This document shows positions 37,713-46,643 of a DNA stretch of 55,700 nt, one piece after another (position 1 is the first letter of the stretch; each line of letters opens with the position of its first letter). The notes beneath the pieces are model-generated. The model made no database searches and was not told the origin of the DNA. It saw only the letters and a list, made by a program, of their open reading frames with translations. This DNA is from Lactovum miscens (lineage in GTDB: Bacteria > Bacillota > Bacilli > Lactobacillales > Streptococcaceae). The stretch spans positions 1 through 55,700 of the forward strand of contig NZ_JACHHV010000009.1 of NCBI RefSeq assembly GCF_014202895.1, given 5' to 3'. A program made the translations under genes and the position numbers.

Positions 37713-39812
37713 ATGCGCAAGCAAAATTTTATTATCATAGGTATGAATAATGCCAAGGGTGCAAATATAATTTTGAGGGCATTGAATTCTTCTGATCAAG
37801 TTGAAAAAGCAATTGTCAATATTGCAACTGGAAAGGTCAAAATCAGAGTAAAAGACAGCTTTTCAGATGGTGAGATCATCAAACTGGTTGAAGATGTTGG
37901 CTTTGATGCTATTGTATATGATAAAGTTCGCAAAATGAAGGATTGGAAAGTTCAATTTAAAAAAAACCGAAATTTGAAAATATCTTTTTGGTTATCGTTA
38001 ATCTTTACCACTCCGGTTGTTATGGCTACAATTGGTGATGTTTTTGGTTGGGGGCTTTTTAGAAACTTTCATATTATTTGGATTCAGCTGGCACTTGCAA
38101 CTCCTGTACAATTTATTGTTGGTTGGCGTTTTTATCGTGGGGCCTACTATGCTCTGAAGAATAAATCTGTAAATATGGATGTTCTCGTAGCTATTGGAAC
38201 GACTAGTGCTTATTTTTCAAGTTTAATTTTTGCAGTCTTTCTCGGTAAGATGGATGCGTTAAATTTTGAGTCGTGTATGGGAATCATTACTCTGATTGTT
38301 ATGGGGAGACTCCTTGAACAGAATTCCAAGGAAAAAATTTCAAATGTGATTGCAACACTTATGTCTGGTCGCGAGAAATATGTTCACACAGCCAAAGGCG
38401 ATATGAAAATTGAAACTGTTCAAGCTTCTGATCATATTCGAATATTTGCTGGTGAAAAAGTACCTTTGGATGTGGAGATTATTTCTGGTAGGGCTTCCTT
38501 TGATGAAAGTTGCATCTCAGATGAATCGCTTCCTGTAATAAAATCTGAAGGGGATATGCTAAATGAAGGAGCCCTCACCCTGGACGGAGAAATTCAAGCG
38601 ATGGTAATTCATGAAATTGAAGATTCGACAACTGCAAAAACAGTTAGCCTCATGTTAGAAGATAAATGCTCAAAATCCAATGTAAGAAAATACGCAGAAA
38701 AAATTTATGCTATATTTGTACCGGTTGTACTTTTGATTGCTATTTTGACTCTTATACTGACCCTTGTTTTCTCACATGATTTATTAACTTCGATGATGCA
38801 CGCAGTGGCTGTGTTAATTATTTCATGCCCGTGTGCGCTGGGTTTGGCAATGCCTACAGCGCTAATTTCAGGAAAGGTGTTATCTAGTAATCATGGTATT
38901 TTGATCAAAGATACCAATGCATTGGAGTTAGCTGGACAAATTAAAACTGTTTTCTTTGACAAGATAAGTACGATTACTACAGGTGAATTCGAAATGAATG
39001 ATTTTACAGGTGATGAATTTGAATATAAAGTACTCGCTTCGCTTGAAGCACAGTCAAAACATCCACTCGCTAGGGCAGTTGAATTAAAAGAAGTTTTTGA
39101 TGTAAGTGATTTTAAAGAAATTATGGGGCTTGGCCTGACAGGTGTCATCAATGGGATTTCATATTATGCTGGTAATGATAAGTTGATGCGTCAGAATAAC
39201 GTTAATATTGAGGAGAAGAATAGCAAAGCCATATATCTGGCTGTGGCAGGTAAGTTAATTGCTACTGCAACTTTTAAATCTTCCATTAAAGCAGATAGCA
39301 TTCGGGTTATAAAGTACCTCAAAAAGCATAGAGTGAAAACTGTTTTGTTGACTAGTGGCAATGAAATAGAAGCCAGAAGAATTCAGTATGAAGTTCAGTT
39401 GGATGAAGTAAAAGCTGGTCTCTCGTCAAATGAAAAGCTTGAGTTAGTTGCACAAACACCAGATGCAATGCTAGTAGGAGACGGATTCAATGATTCAATA
39501 GCATTAGCAGCCGCAAGCGTCGGTGTGGCAATGGCAACAGGATCTAATCTTTCAATGGAAGCAGGGGTTGTCACCGTGATTAGTGAGAAGCTTTGGAAAA
39601 TACCAGAACTCATAAGAATATCACACAAAACTATTCAAAAAGTTAAGCAAAATTATTTTTTGGCTTTTGTTTATAATATAATTGCTATACCACTTGCAGC
39701 TTTTGGTTTACTAAATCCAATGATTGTGCTGGTAGTTATGAGCTTATCGAGTATATCAGTCATCGTGAATTCTATTCTTTTGACTCAAGAAAAAATTAAA
39801 GTAATAGATTGA
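37713..39812 (+). CDS. CopA-like P-type ATPase with altered catalytic motifs
   Basis: A 699-residue P1B-type ATPase with an N-terminal HMA-like domain, eight predicted membrane helices, and the CPC motif of copper pumps (SCPCALGLAMPTAL, about 371-384). Several near-invariant residues have changed: HMA GMxCxxC reads GMNNAKG (10-16); the phosphorylation motif DKTGT reads DKIST (416-420); the actuator TGES reads SDES (269-272); the TGDN loop reads TSGN (547-550). GDGFND (589-594) and the phosphorylated Asp416 are kept. The frame is long and stop-free. It is either a recently inactivated pump or one with a new, non-transporting role. No clear SD precedes the ATG. Confidence 0.8.
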   Translation: MRKQNFIIIGMNNAKGANIILRALNSSDQVEKAIVNIATGKVKIRVKDSFSDGEIIKLVEDVGFDAIVYDKVRKMKDWKVQFKKNRNLKISFWLSLIFTTPVVMATIGDVFGWGLFRNFHIIWIQLALATPVQFIVGWRFYRGAYYALKNKSVNMDVLVAIGTTSAYFSSLIFAVFLGKMDALNFESCMGIITLIVMGRLLEQNSKEKISNVIATLMSGREKYVHTAKGDMKIETVQASDHIRIFAGEKVPLDVEIISGRASFDESCISDESLPVIKSEGDMLNEGALTLDGEIQAMVIHEIEDSTTAKTVSLMLEDKCSKSNVRKYAEKIYAIFVPVVLLIAILTLILTLVFSHDLLTSMMHAVAVLIISCPCALGLAMPTALISGKVLSSNHGILIKDTNALELAGQIKTVFFDKISTITTGEFEMNDFTGDEFEYKVLASLEAQSKHPLARAVELKEVFDVSDFKEIMGLGLTGVINGISYYAGNDKLMRQNNVNIEEKNSKAIYLAVAGKLIATATFKSSIKADSIRVIKYLKKHRVKTVLLTSGNEIEARRIQYEVQLDEVKAGLSSNEKLELVAQTPDAMLVGDGFNDSIALAAASVGVAMATGSNLSMEAGVVTVISEKLWKIPELIRISHKTIQKVKQNYFLAFVYNIIAIPLAAFGLLNPMIVLVVMSLSSISVIVNSILLTQEKIKVID

Positions 39813-39845
39813 AAGGTTTGATTCATTTGAGTCAAACCTTTTTTG
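39811..39845 (+). terminator. Intrinsic terminator after the copA-like gene
   Basis: AAAGGTTTGA and TCAAACCTTT form a 10-bp stem followed by T; the T run also suits termination of the minus-strand gene that ends downstream. Confidence 0.8.
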
Positions 39846-39856
39846 AATAGTAAATT

Positions 39857-40270
39857 TTACTCACTTTCAGAAGCAACTACACTTTCGAGTAGATCTGCTT
39901 TTTGAAATCTATCCTTAAGAAGATTCAAACCATTTCCAACTGAAAGAAAGCGGTAATACTTTCCTGCATAATTAAACTGAAAAGTATATTTTCCAGTGTG
40001 AACCCCACTTACATACCTCAAGTCAACTTCAACGAGCTTTGCACTGAAAAGTTTCGTAAAATAGAAACTATTTTCGATAAACATGAAACGTCGTGGCCAA
40101 ATTAGGTAGAACAGGAAAGCTATAAATATCCAAAAGAGAAGGTTCAAAAAAAGATTATTTTTTTGCCCAGACTCGAGAACCAGAATTTGCTGAAAAGCCA
40201 AAATAATTACTAACCAGATCCAAGAAGTCCGATATATATTGGTGAAATGTACGAAATATCCAGATTGCAT
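39857..40270 (-). CDS. EbsA-like small membrane protein (copy 1)
   Basis: A 137-residue protein with two membrane helices (about 15-35 and 42-62) and a C-terminal soluble beta-rich domain (RRFMFIENSFYFTKL ... YTFQFNYAGKYYRFLSVGNG). It resembles the EbsA family of Lactobacillales, often labelled pore-forming or sex-pheromone-expression proteins, whose role is poorly known. It follows the LtaS-like gene by 11 nt with SD AAGGAG, and the same pairing occurs again at 51-54 kb. A role in lipoteichoic acid synthesis is suggested by this repeated pairing. Confidence 0.7.
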   Translation of the reverse strand: MQSGYFVHFTNIYRTSWIWLVIILAFQQILVLESGQKNNLFLNLLFWIFIAFLFYLIWPRRFMFIENSFYFTKLFSAKLVEVDLRYVSGVHTGKYTFQFNYAGKYYRFLSVGNGLNLLKDRFQKADLLESVVASESE

Positions 40271-40281
40271 TAATTAACTCC

Positions 40282-42474
40282 TTATTTTGATGGCTTATAT
40301 TTTGGTTTATCAGCTCCGTTGATCAACTCAGGGGCATTAGTGATAAAATTATTCCAGCTTGTCTTATTTCCGTTCTGTGACCAGAGTGAGGTTGAACCTG
40401 CACCAAGGCTTTTTTGTTGATTAGCTAAACGTTTCAAAGTAGTTTTAAATGAGTAGTCATAATTTGTTGTATTCACGGGTTTGAAGTCATCAGGTGTGTA
40501 GAACCGTAATAGGTTTTGATTATTTAAATTGTCTGACATTTGAAGTAGTTGGGCTACTTTCATTTTAGTATCGGCTACATACTTGACTTGGTCAGGAGTC
40601 GGTGCTGTTATTGGAAGACCTGTTTGGGTATCGTAAAACACTTTTGAACTTATGGATGGCAAAGTGATGGTTGGTGTGACAAAACCGCCATTACGGAGCG
40701 CGACATAGTCAGCTCTTCCTGAAGCAAACATATCTTGCCCAAACTGAACATATTTACTGGTATCAACGCCAAGAAGATGCTCAATAGTCGGCATTACATC
40801 AAGTTCTCCCACATAGGTATTGATGATATGCCCACTAGTGTTGCCAGGAATATTAATCATAAATGGGGTCTTTTGGAGTTGAGTCCAGTCGAAATCATTG
40901 TAATCCGTCTGGTTGAAATGAGGAGCGTCAGTAGCAGTTTTGAGAATGGTTGACAAGTCAGCGCTGTTGGAATCGGGAATACCAAAGTGATCTCCATAAA
41001 GAACGATCATTGATTTATCATAAAGCCCCGTTACTTTCAAGTAATCATAAAATTCTTTGATAGCTTGATCAAGGTAATGAGCAGTCACAAAGTATTTATC
41101 AATCAGTTTGTTACCACTATCTGTCGTCTTGAAATTTGGATCCCAATCATCTTGAGAAATATCATAATTCAGGTGATTGGATACTGTTAAATATTTAACA
41201 TAGAAAGGTTGCTGAAGCTGTTCAAGGTAGGGCACTGAATCATGGAAAAGTAATTTGTCTTTTACACCATAGCTTGTTAGAGTTGCATTATTGGCATCAA
41301 AGTAGGACTGATCAAAGAAGTTTTGGTAACCCATTGACTTGTAGCTATTGATACGATTATAGAAAGAACCAGCATTACCATGGAATACAGCAGTGGAATA
41401 ACCTTGAGTCTGGCTCAGAATTGAAGGCATCGCCTGGAAAGTTTGAGTCGCCCCATCTTTTGACAAGAAAGAACCTGCGGGCAAACCAAAAGTTGAAGTT
41501 TCGAGTAATGTCTCAGCATCAGAAGTTTTTCCCTGACCGATTTGGCTATAGAAGTTATTGAAACCATAAGTCTCGGTTGAATGGTAGATTGAGTTTAAAA
41601 AGGGTGTTACAACATGTTGTTGATTGTCAGTTCCTGTAATACTTAAGTCAACCAAGAATTGTTGAAAACTTTCCAAATGAATCAAAATTACGTTTTTCTT
41701 TTGAACACCTTGTGATTGTTCGAAGGTGATGTTTGGAGCTAGATAACGGTTGTCTTTAATGTACTTTTGAATATTTTGAAGGGTACTAAGTTTTGCATTG
41801 GCACGTTGTGAATTTGCTAGGTGAGTATAGTATGAATCAGTCAACATCCATGGACCTAAACCGAGATAACGTACTACGTAAGTCTTGTCAGACTGAGCTC
41901 TGGCCATAATTAATTGTGGCTTGATTACATCAGCTGCCCAAAAGTTTAAACCAAAGAGCATTAGAGCAAAGGAAAACCAGGTAAATGCTCTTTTTGTTTC
42001 AATAGGACGCTTATCAATTTTAATTCGTTTCACAATAAACAAAACAATAATTATTATAAAATCTATCCAATAAATAAAATCCCACATATTTGTTGGAATT
42101 GAGTCTACCCCCAGAGCTCCAGTCCCAAACATACGTGATCCACTAATGATTGTATCAATGGTCAAAAAGTCTGTGAACTCTCGATAATAATTGATATTAC
42201 CAAATAGAATAAGAGTGGCTAAGGCTGATAGACATCCGATTGCTGTGTAAAATATCGGAGTTCGCTTGATAAAAAGTGTTAGGCTAAAGGCTGCAATGGT
42301 GAAAGAAAAGGGGTTTATAAAAATCATCAAATTATCTACCACACCAACACCGCGGAGGTTAAAAACGGATATATATGCAATAAGTGTCTTAATCCATAAA
42401 AAAATAGCTAGATACCATACCAAGCCAATACGAGTATTAAAAGCGGAAAGTAGTCGTTTTACAAAATTTAACAT
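40282..42474 (-). CDS. LTA synthase family protein (copy 1)
   Basis: A 730-residue sulfatase-fold phosphotransferase. Five membrane helices occupy about residues 10-190. The extracellular catalytic domain shows the metal-ligand region LIHLESFQQF, GQGKTSDAETLLETSTFGLP (the Thr is the nucleophile of LtaS), FHGNAGSFYNR, and the metal site IVLYGDHFGI. Such enzymes transfer glycerol phosphate from phosphatidylglycerol to grow lipoteichoic acid or start it. The start gives a normal N-terminus (MLNFVKRLLSAFNTRIG), and the -10 box lies 6 nt upstream, so the mRNA is probably leaderless. A closely related copy lies at 51740-53980; which one is the main LTA polymerase cannot be told. Confidence 0.92.
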   Translation of the reverse strand: MLNFVKRLLSAFNTRIGLVWYLAIFLWIKTLIAYISVFNLRGVGVVDNLMIFINPFSFTIAAFSLTLFIKRTPIFYTAIGCLSALATLILFGNINYYREFTDFLTIDTIISGSRMFGTGALGVDSIPTNMWDFIYWIDFIIIIVLFIVKRIKIDKRPIETKRAFTWFSFALMLFGLNFWAADVIKPQLIMARAQSDKTYVVRYLGLGPWMLTDSYYTHLANSQRANAKLSTLQNIQKYIKDNRYLAPNITFEQSQGVQKKNVILIHLESFQQFLVDLSITGTDNQQHVVTPFLNSIYHSTETYGFNNFYSQIGQGKTSDAETLLETSTFGLPAGSFLSKDGATQTFQAMPSILSQTQGYSTAVFHGNAGSFYNRINSYKSMGYQNFFDQSYFDANNATLTSYGVKDKLLFHDSVPYLEQLQQPFYVKYLTVSNHLNYDISQDDWDPNFKTTDSGNKLIDKYFVTAHYLDQAIKEFYDYLKVTGLYDKSMIVLYGDHFGIPDSNSADLSTILKTATDAPHFNQTDYNDFDWTQLQKTPFMINIPGNTSGHIINTYVGELDVMPTIEHLLGVDTSKYVQFGQDMFASGRADYVALRNGGFVTPTITLPSISSKVFYDTQTGLPITAPTPDQVKYVADTKMKVAQLLQMSDNLNNQNLLRFYTPDDFKPVNTTNYDYSFKTTLKRLANQQKSLGAGSTSLWSQNGNKTSWNNFITNAPELINGADKPKYKPSK

Positions 42475-42480
42475 GTTGTA

Positions 42481-42489
42481 ATTTTACCA
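42481..42489 (-). promoter_or_regulatory. Extended -10 promoter of the LtaS-like gene, leaderless
   Basis: On the minus strand: TGGTAAAAT, then TACAAC, then ATG. No Shine-Dalgarno fits. Confidence 0.7.
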
Positions 42490-42772
42490 TTTTTTTAAGA
42501 AAGTTAACTGAGATTAAAATTTTGCTGTATCTAAAATTTTAGGAAATTATTAAAGAAAATAGCTTTCCGATTGTAAATAATTAAATTTAATTTTTGGATA
42601 AATTATAATTTAAATTTAGCGGCAAATTGTAAAATTAGTTTGGTCACCTGAAGCAAGAAAAAACATCTGGATCTCTTATACTTGAATTTGAAAGAACAAA
42701 AAGTAGAAGAGAATTCAGATGCAAACTCATTCTAACATAAAAGGTAAATGTTTAGCACTGATTGAGCGACGG

Positions 42773-44319
42773 GTAAGTGTCAAATAATTGGCTGTAAATC
42801 TTCAAAACTGAATTTTTGTTTATATTTTAAAGCCCATCCTGAGCTTATGAGATCCAAGATGTACTTGGTAAAGTGAAGTGTAATCCCATTTCATCACCTT
42901 CTTGAACTCTGAGGTTGGCTTCTGATAAGTCCTAAATAAACTTTGCCAGTCGTAAGCAGGCACTTCAATTTCAGGAAGGAAGTCATAATCCGTGTAGGTG
43001 TTAAAGTTTTGATTCCGACGTGCACTAAGCAATTTAACCATCACCTGAGCGCCGGCTTCACGCCAACGTCGTCCTTGTTTCTTCATCCGATAAGTATAGA
43101 GACGGTGGTGACTCTCACAAGTGCCAATGACTGCCTCAAAATCTTTGAGAAGGGGACGTTGTTTGAAAGGCTTGAGTGAGCGCCAATTGCGATTAATGTA
43201 AGCTTGAAGTAAGTGCAGGTTCTCAAGTTCTTCTGGTGTTTCACACAAGCTCTCAATCGTCTCATAAAGCGGAACCAAGCTGTCAGAAGCGTAAGCGTAC
43301 AGCGCCTGTTGAAAATCCTTCACCAATTCCGGCACAAACTTCAGGCGTTCCTTGATCTTCTTGTTCACGTGATAACGGTCCACAAAGTGCTCGTGGCACA
43401 ATGCTTCGCCACACAAGCTGTCAAAGTCTCTCTTTTGGTAGCCTGAACCTTCGTCGGAGTTACTCACAATCACCGTCTCACGTAAGTCATAGGTCTGACC
43501 CAAATAGTTTTCGAGCGCTTCAAAAGCTTTCTCTCGGTCCAAATCAATGAATTCTTGGGAGTGGCGAAGTTCCATACGCTGTTTCCCCACTTTTTGACGG
43601 CCTTCACAGACTTGAAGACGGTGAAGATAAAAGTTCCCTCCGCCTTGTTTTCCTACAGAGAATGCATCCCCTTCTAGATACAAAACTTTGACTTTTCGTG
43701 TCCCTGACGTTGGCGCATTCGCCAAGGCATTACTTTGATTGCGGTCAATCTCTTGACCTATTTGCTTCGCCAATTGTTGGAGCTGTTGGTGACTGATCGT
43801 GAGGGGAGAAACCAAATTAATGAGCTCTGACACTTTCCTAAATACACCCAGTGTGCTCGCTTGTGCGAAAACATTCTGAACGTACTTAGACGGACGTTGT
43901 TTTGACGCTAAGCCGAGCAAGTGATCCACGGGATAAAATACTTCTCCAGCTTTAACATACGCCCGACGGCGAAAGGTGACCGTCCCAAAGAAGAAACTCA
44001 CTGATCGACTGCGACGCTTGGCGATTTGATACCCTTTCTCCCTCATGGAAGCGACCATCTGAGTATCCAACATTTCCAGGGCTTGACCTACCAAATCACT
44101 CACCAAGTGTTCTAAAAAATGATTCAAGCTACTTTCGCGTTCTAAAATACCCGCTTTATTTGTCAAAATCTCCGTTATCTGTGTTAAAATCGAGTCCATA
44201 AGAACCTTTCTAAGTTGTTTTCGCAAACTCAATTTTAAAGGTTCTTTTTCTTTTTGTCCTTTTTCTGAAATCAAAAAGCGATCACTCTTTCGAGCTACCG
44301 CCAATTATTTTACACTTAT
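42773..44319 (-). mobile_element. ISLre2-family insertion sequence, complete
   Basis: A 1547-bp element with 19-bp imperfect inverted repeats (GTAAGTGTCAAATAATTGG at the left; ATAAGTGTAAAATAATTGG at the right when reversed). It is flanked by a 9-bp direct repeat GAGCGACGG (42764-42772 and 44320-44328), the expected target duplication. It contains one intact transposase gene. Higher GC than its host suggests recent arrival from another background. Confidence 0.92.
42820..44199 (-). CDS. ISLre2-family transposase
   Basis: Transposase of the UPF0236/ISLre2 family. From the preferred start (MDSILTQITEIL, with SD AGAAAGG) it has 459 residues; the frame could extend 35 codons upstream to an ATG at 44304. 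Recognisable family blocks are FFGTVTFRRRAYV, VLYLEGDAFSVGKQGGG, TVIVSNSDEGSGYQKRDFDSL, HEHFVDRYHVNKKIKERL and the C-terminal LLSARRNQNF. The D, D, E-like acidic residues are present (LEGDAF, SDEGSGY). It is undamaged, so the element may be active. Confidence 0.93.
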   Translation of the reverse strand: MDSILTQITEILTNKAGILERESSLNHFLEHLVSDLVGQALEMLDTQMVASMREKGYQIAKRRSRSVSFFFGTVTFRRRAYVKAGEVFYPVDHLLGLASKQRPSKYVQNVFAQASTLGVFRKVSELINLVSPLTISHQQLQQLAKQIGQEIDRNQSNALANAPTSGTRKVKVLYLEGDAFSVGKQGGGNFYLHRLQVCEGRQKVGKQRMELRHSQEFIDLDREKAFEALENYLGQTYDLRETVIVSNSDEGSGYQKRDFDSLCGEALCHEHFVDRYHVNKKIKERLKFVPELVKDFQQALYAYASDSLVPLYETIESLCETPEELENLHLLQAYINRNWRSLKPFKQRPLLKDFEAVIGTCESHHRLYTYRMKKQGRRWREAGAQVMVKLLSARRNQNFNTYTDYDFLPEIEVPAYDWQSLFRTYQKPTSEFKKVMKWDYTSLYQVHLGSHKLRMGFKI

Positions 44320-44869
44320 GAGCGACGGCGGAGGTGAATTATGTTTCTTATGAGGCACGTCGAAGGATGACCCTAAAAGTTTACAAAGGTTTTAAATACT
44401 TTGATTTCAAGGGGTATCCAAGAGAAACCATTGTTTGAAGTGCACCCTCATAAGCTTTCTCGCCCTGTCTGTTTACGAATGCTCTATCACTTTAAATTTC
44501 TTACTTTGGATAATGGTCGTGAATTTGCATGCCACCATGAAGCAATGGCTTATTCTGTTTACTATCATGCTCATGGCGAACTTTGAGCGTGGAATTAAAA
44601 AAATCATAATCGGATGATCGACGTTTTTTGCGTAAGGGAACACAAACACCTACAAAAAAATTGTGACGGCTATTGATGATTGAATTAATTTATATCCAAG
44701 AAAATGCTCAATTATAAAAGTTCAAATCAAATTTAAAATTGGCTAACTTATAATTGCAATTTTCCATTTAAACTCAAAATAATATTTCATCATAAGAAAA
44801 GACCATCCTAACTTTGGAAAGTCCATATTCCTGAGATCATATTACATTATACAAAAGAAAATTTTAAAA

Positions 44870-45838
44870 TTATTGCTTATTAATAAAATCTTGGATAATA
44901 TATCTTGGTCGTTGCTTAACTTCATTGAAAATTTTACCAACATATTCACCAATGATACCTAGTGCGAGAAGCTGCAATCCACCAAATCCAACAATGGCAA
45001 CCATGGTTGACGACCAGCCAATAGCTGTATCTTTCGTAATACGACTGAGGAATACATAGATACCTCCAAGTATAGCCAAAACAAAGGCCAATAAACCTAC
45101 CCAAAAGATAATTCGCATTGGAGTTGCTGACATTGAGGTTATACCATCAATTGCAAATGAAATCATTTTCTTGAGAGGATATTTTGATTCGCCAGCAAAA
45201 CGCTCACCGCGCTTGTAATAAATGATGTCTGATTTAAAACCTACTAGTGGAACCATGCCACGCAAAAAGAGATTTACTTCACCAAATTGTGCAAGTCCAT
45301 TGAGAGCACGATGGCTCATCAAACGAAAATCAGCCGAGTTTGGTACATTTTCTGATCCTAATAACTTCATCAAACTATAATACATACCAGCAGTTCCACG
45401 TTTAAAACTTGTATCAGTATCACGGTTATCACGAACACCATAAACTACATCAATACCTTCATTGACAAATTTTTCAATCATTTCATCTATTACATTGATA
45501 TCATCTTGTAAGTCTGCATCCATAGAAATTACGCAATCAGAAAGATCTTTAACTGTCATTAAACCAGCAAGGAGGGCATTTTGATGTCCACGATTACGTG
45601 AAAGGTTGATCCCAGAAAACAAATCTGGTTTTTTTGTATGAAGATTTGAAATCATTTTCCAAGTGGAATCTTTTGAACCATCATTTACGAAACAAATTCG
45701 TGATTTTTCAGATATTTTTTGATTTTCAATCAGCTCATGATATTTTTTCTCAAGTCTTGAAGAAGTTTCATCAAGCACAAGTTCTTCATTATAACAAGGG
45801 AGTACCATGTATAAAATTGGTTGTTTCATTTTTCTCAT
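44870..45838 (-). CDS. GT2 family glycosyltransferase with two C-terminal membrane helices
   Basis: A 322-residue enzyme of the DPM1/CsbB/GtrB class, which moves a sugar from a nucleotide donor onto undecaprenyl phosphate on the inner membrane face. The N-terminal GT-A domain shows LYMVLPCYNEELVLDET, FVNDGSKDST, NLSRNRGHQNALLAG and the DxD site SMDADLQDD (about 106-114). Two membrane helices follow (about 232-255 and 268-295), then a basic tail. It is the last gene of the minus-strand operon from the LtaS-like gene at 53980. With the GT-C-like proteins upstream it fits the known three-component scheme in which a lipid-linked sugar is used outside the membrane to decorate a polymer. The sugar is unknown. 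Confidence 0.9.
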   Translation of the reverse strand: MRKMKQPILYMVLPCYNEELVLDETSSRLEKKYHELIENQKISEKSRICFVNDGSKDSTWKMISNLHTKKPDLFSGINLSRNRGHQNALLAGLMTVKDLSDCVISMDADLQDDINVIDEMIEKFVNEGIDVVYGVRDNRDTDTSFKRGTAGMYYSLMKLLGSENVPNSADFRLMSHRALNGLAQFGEVNLFLRGMVPLVGFKSDIIYYKRGERFAGESKYPLKKMISFAIDGITSMSATPMRIIFWVGLLAFVLAILGGIYVFLSRITKDTAIGWSSTMVAIVGFGGLQLLALGIIGEYVGKIFNEVKQRPRYIIQDFINKQ

Positions 45839-45890
45839 TTCTTCTCAATGAATAACATTAAAATAATAAACTTTCAAGCTTAATTTAAAA

Positions 45891-46643
45891 TTAAATGCTC
45901 TTTTTTCGCTCCATTATAACATAATGACTAGCTAACTCAATTGTGAAAATAATTGCCAAGATACCTAAAAACATTGTCATGGCTTCTGCGAGTAATAATT
46001 TAGAATTGATAATAAGTGACAAATTTTCATTCAAGTTAACATACCAAAGGATTAGAGGAAGAGAACTTCCTAACATTCCAAAGAAAAGCGTATTTATCGC
46101 AGTTCCCATAATTTGCTTTGAAATTAGTAAACGTTCTGCAGCCAAGCTAGACGAAGAAATATAAGGATTTTTCTCAATAAGTTCTATTAAGTTAGCTGTA
46201 ATTGCCATCGCTGCTTCAGCTACTGCTCCAAGCATTGAAATTGTCATGATGGAAACAGCTAAATCAGAAAAATTCAAGCCAACTGAAAGAGAGAGAGTTT
46301 CTAATTCATCTGCCTGCTCTACTGAAAAACCTTGTATTTGTGAAAGATATTGAATGATAAAAGCCAGCAATATCAGTGGCAAAACAACAAGAAGACTTGA
46401 TTTATAAGCAATTGTAGTTACATGATTATCTTCTGAACTCATAAATATGGCAAGTGTCAGTATTATTATACTTGTCGCGAGTGTCAGTAGAAGAAGATTG
46501 ATCTGCCAGTTTGCCAGTATAATAAAGACAAGGATAACAATAAGATTAAGAAATAAGCCAAAAATATTTCTTAATCCCGTCTTTCCTGAGATGAGAACCA
46601 TCAAAAGGAGCAAGACTATTGACATAACCAAAATTGTATTCAT
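45891..46643 (-). CDS. YibE/F-family membrane protein (second)
   Basis: A 250-residue polytopic protein with seven or so membrane helices and the YibE/F blocks ISMLGAVAEAAMAITANLIEL (about 136-156) and KQIMGTAINTLFFGMLGSSLPLI (about 170-192, quoted by position). It starts at the stop of the previous YibE/F gene (coupled translation). YibE/F proteins occur as adjacent pairs, function unknown; transport of a small molecule has been suggested only by their hydrophobic nature. Position inside an envelope-polymer operon suggests a role there. Confidence 0.85.
   Translation of the reverse strand: MNTILVMSIVLLLLMVLISGKTGLRNIFGLFLNLIVILVFIILANWQINLLLLTLATSIIILTLAIFMSSEDNHVTTIAYKSSLLVVLPLILLAFIIQYLSQIQGFSVEQADELETLSLSVGLNFSDLAVSIMTISMLGAVAEAAMAITANLIELIEKNPYISSSSLAAERLLISKQIMGTAINTLFFGMLGSSLPLILWYVNLNENLSLIINSKLLLAEAMTMFLGILAIIFTIELASHYVIMERKKSI

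Larger units (their letters stand above)
42623..44763 (+). mobile_element. IS30-family remnant split by an ISLre2-type element
   Basis: The outer parts (42623-42772 and 44329-44763) are two halves of one IS30-like copy. The left half has the terminal repeat and the transposase start at 42719 (MQTHSNIKGKCLALIERR). The right half has transposase C-terminal fragments (LDNGREFACHHEAMAYSVYYHAH at about 44505-44575, contains the DDE-type Asp) and the other end (TTGGCTAACTTATAATTGCAAT). Unlike the other copies, its transposase reads on the plus strand. It had further internal damage, so it cannot be restored by removing the insert alone. Confidence 0.8.

Noticed and set aside
44401..44586. Possible small gene of 61 codons
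   Set aside because: It contains LDNGREFA, a fragment of the IS30 transposase catalytic domain; part of the split remnant rather than a separate gene.
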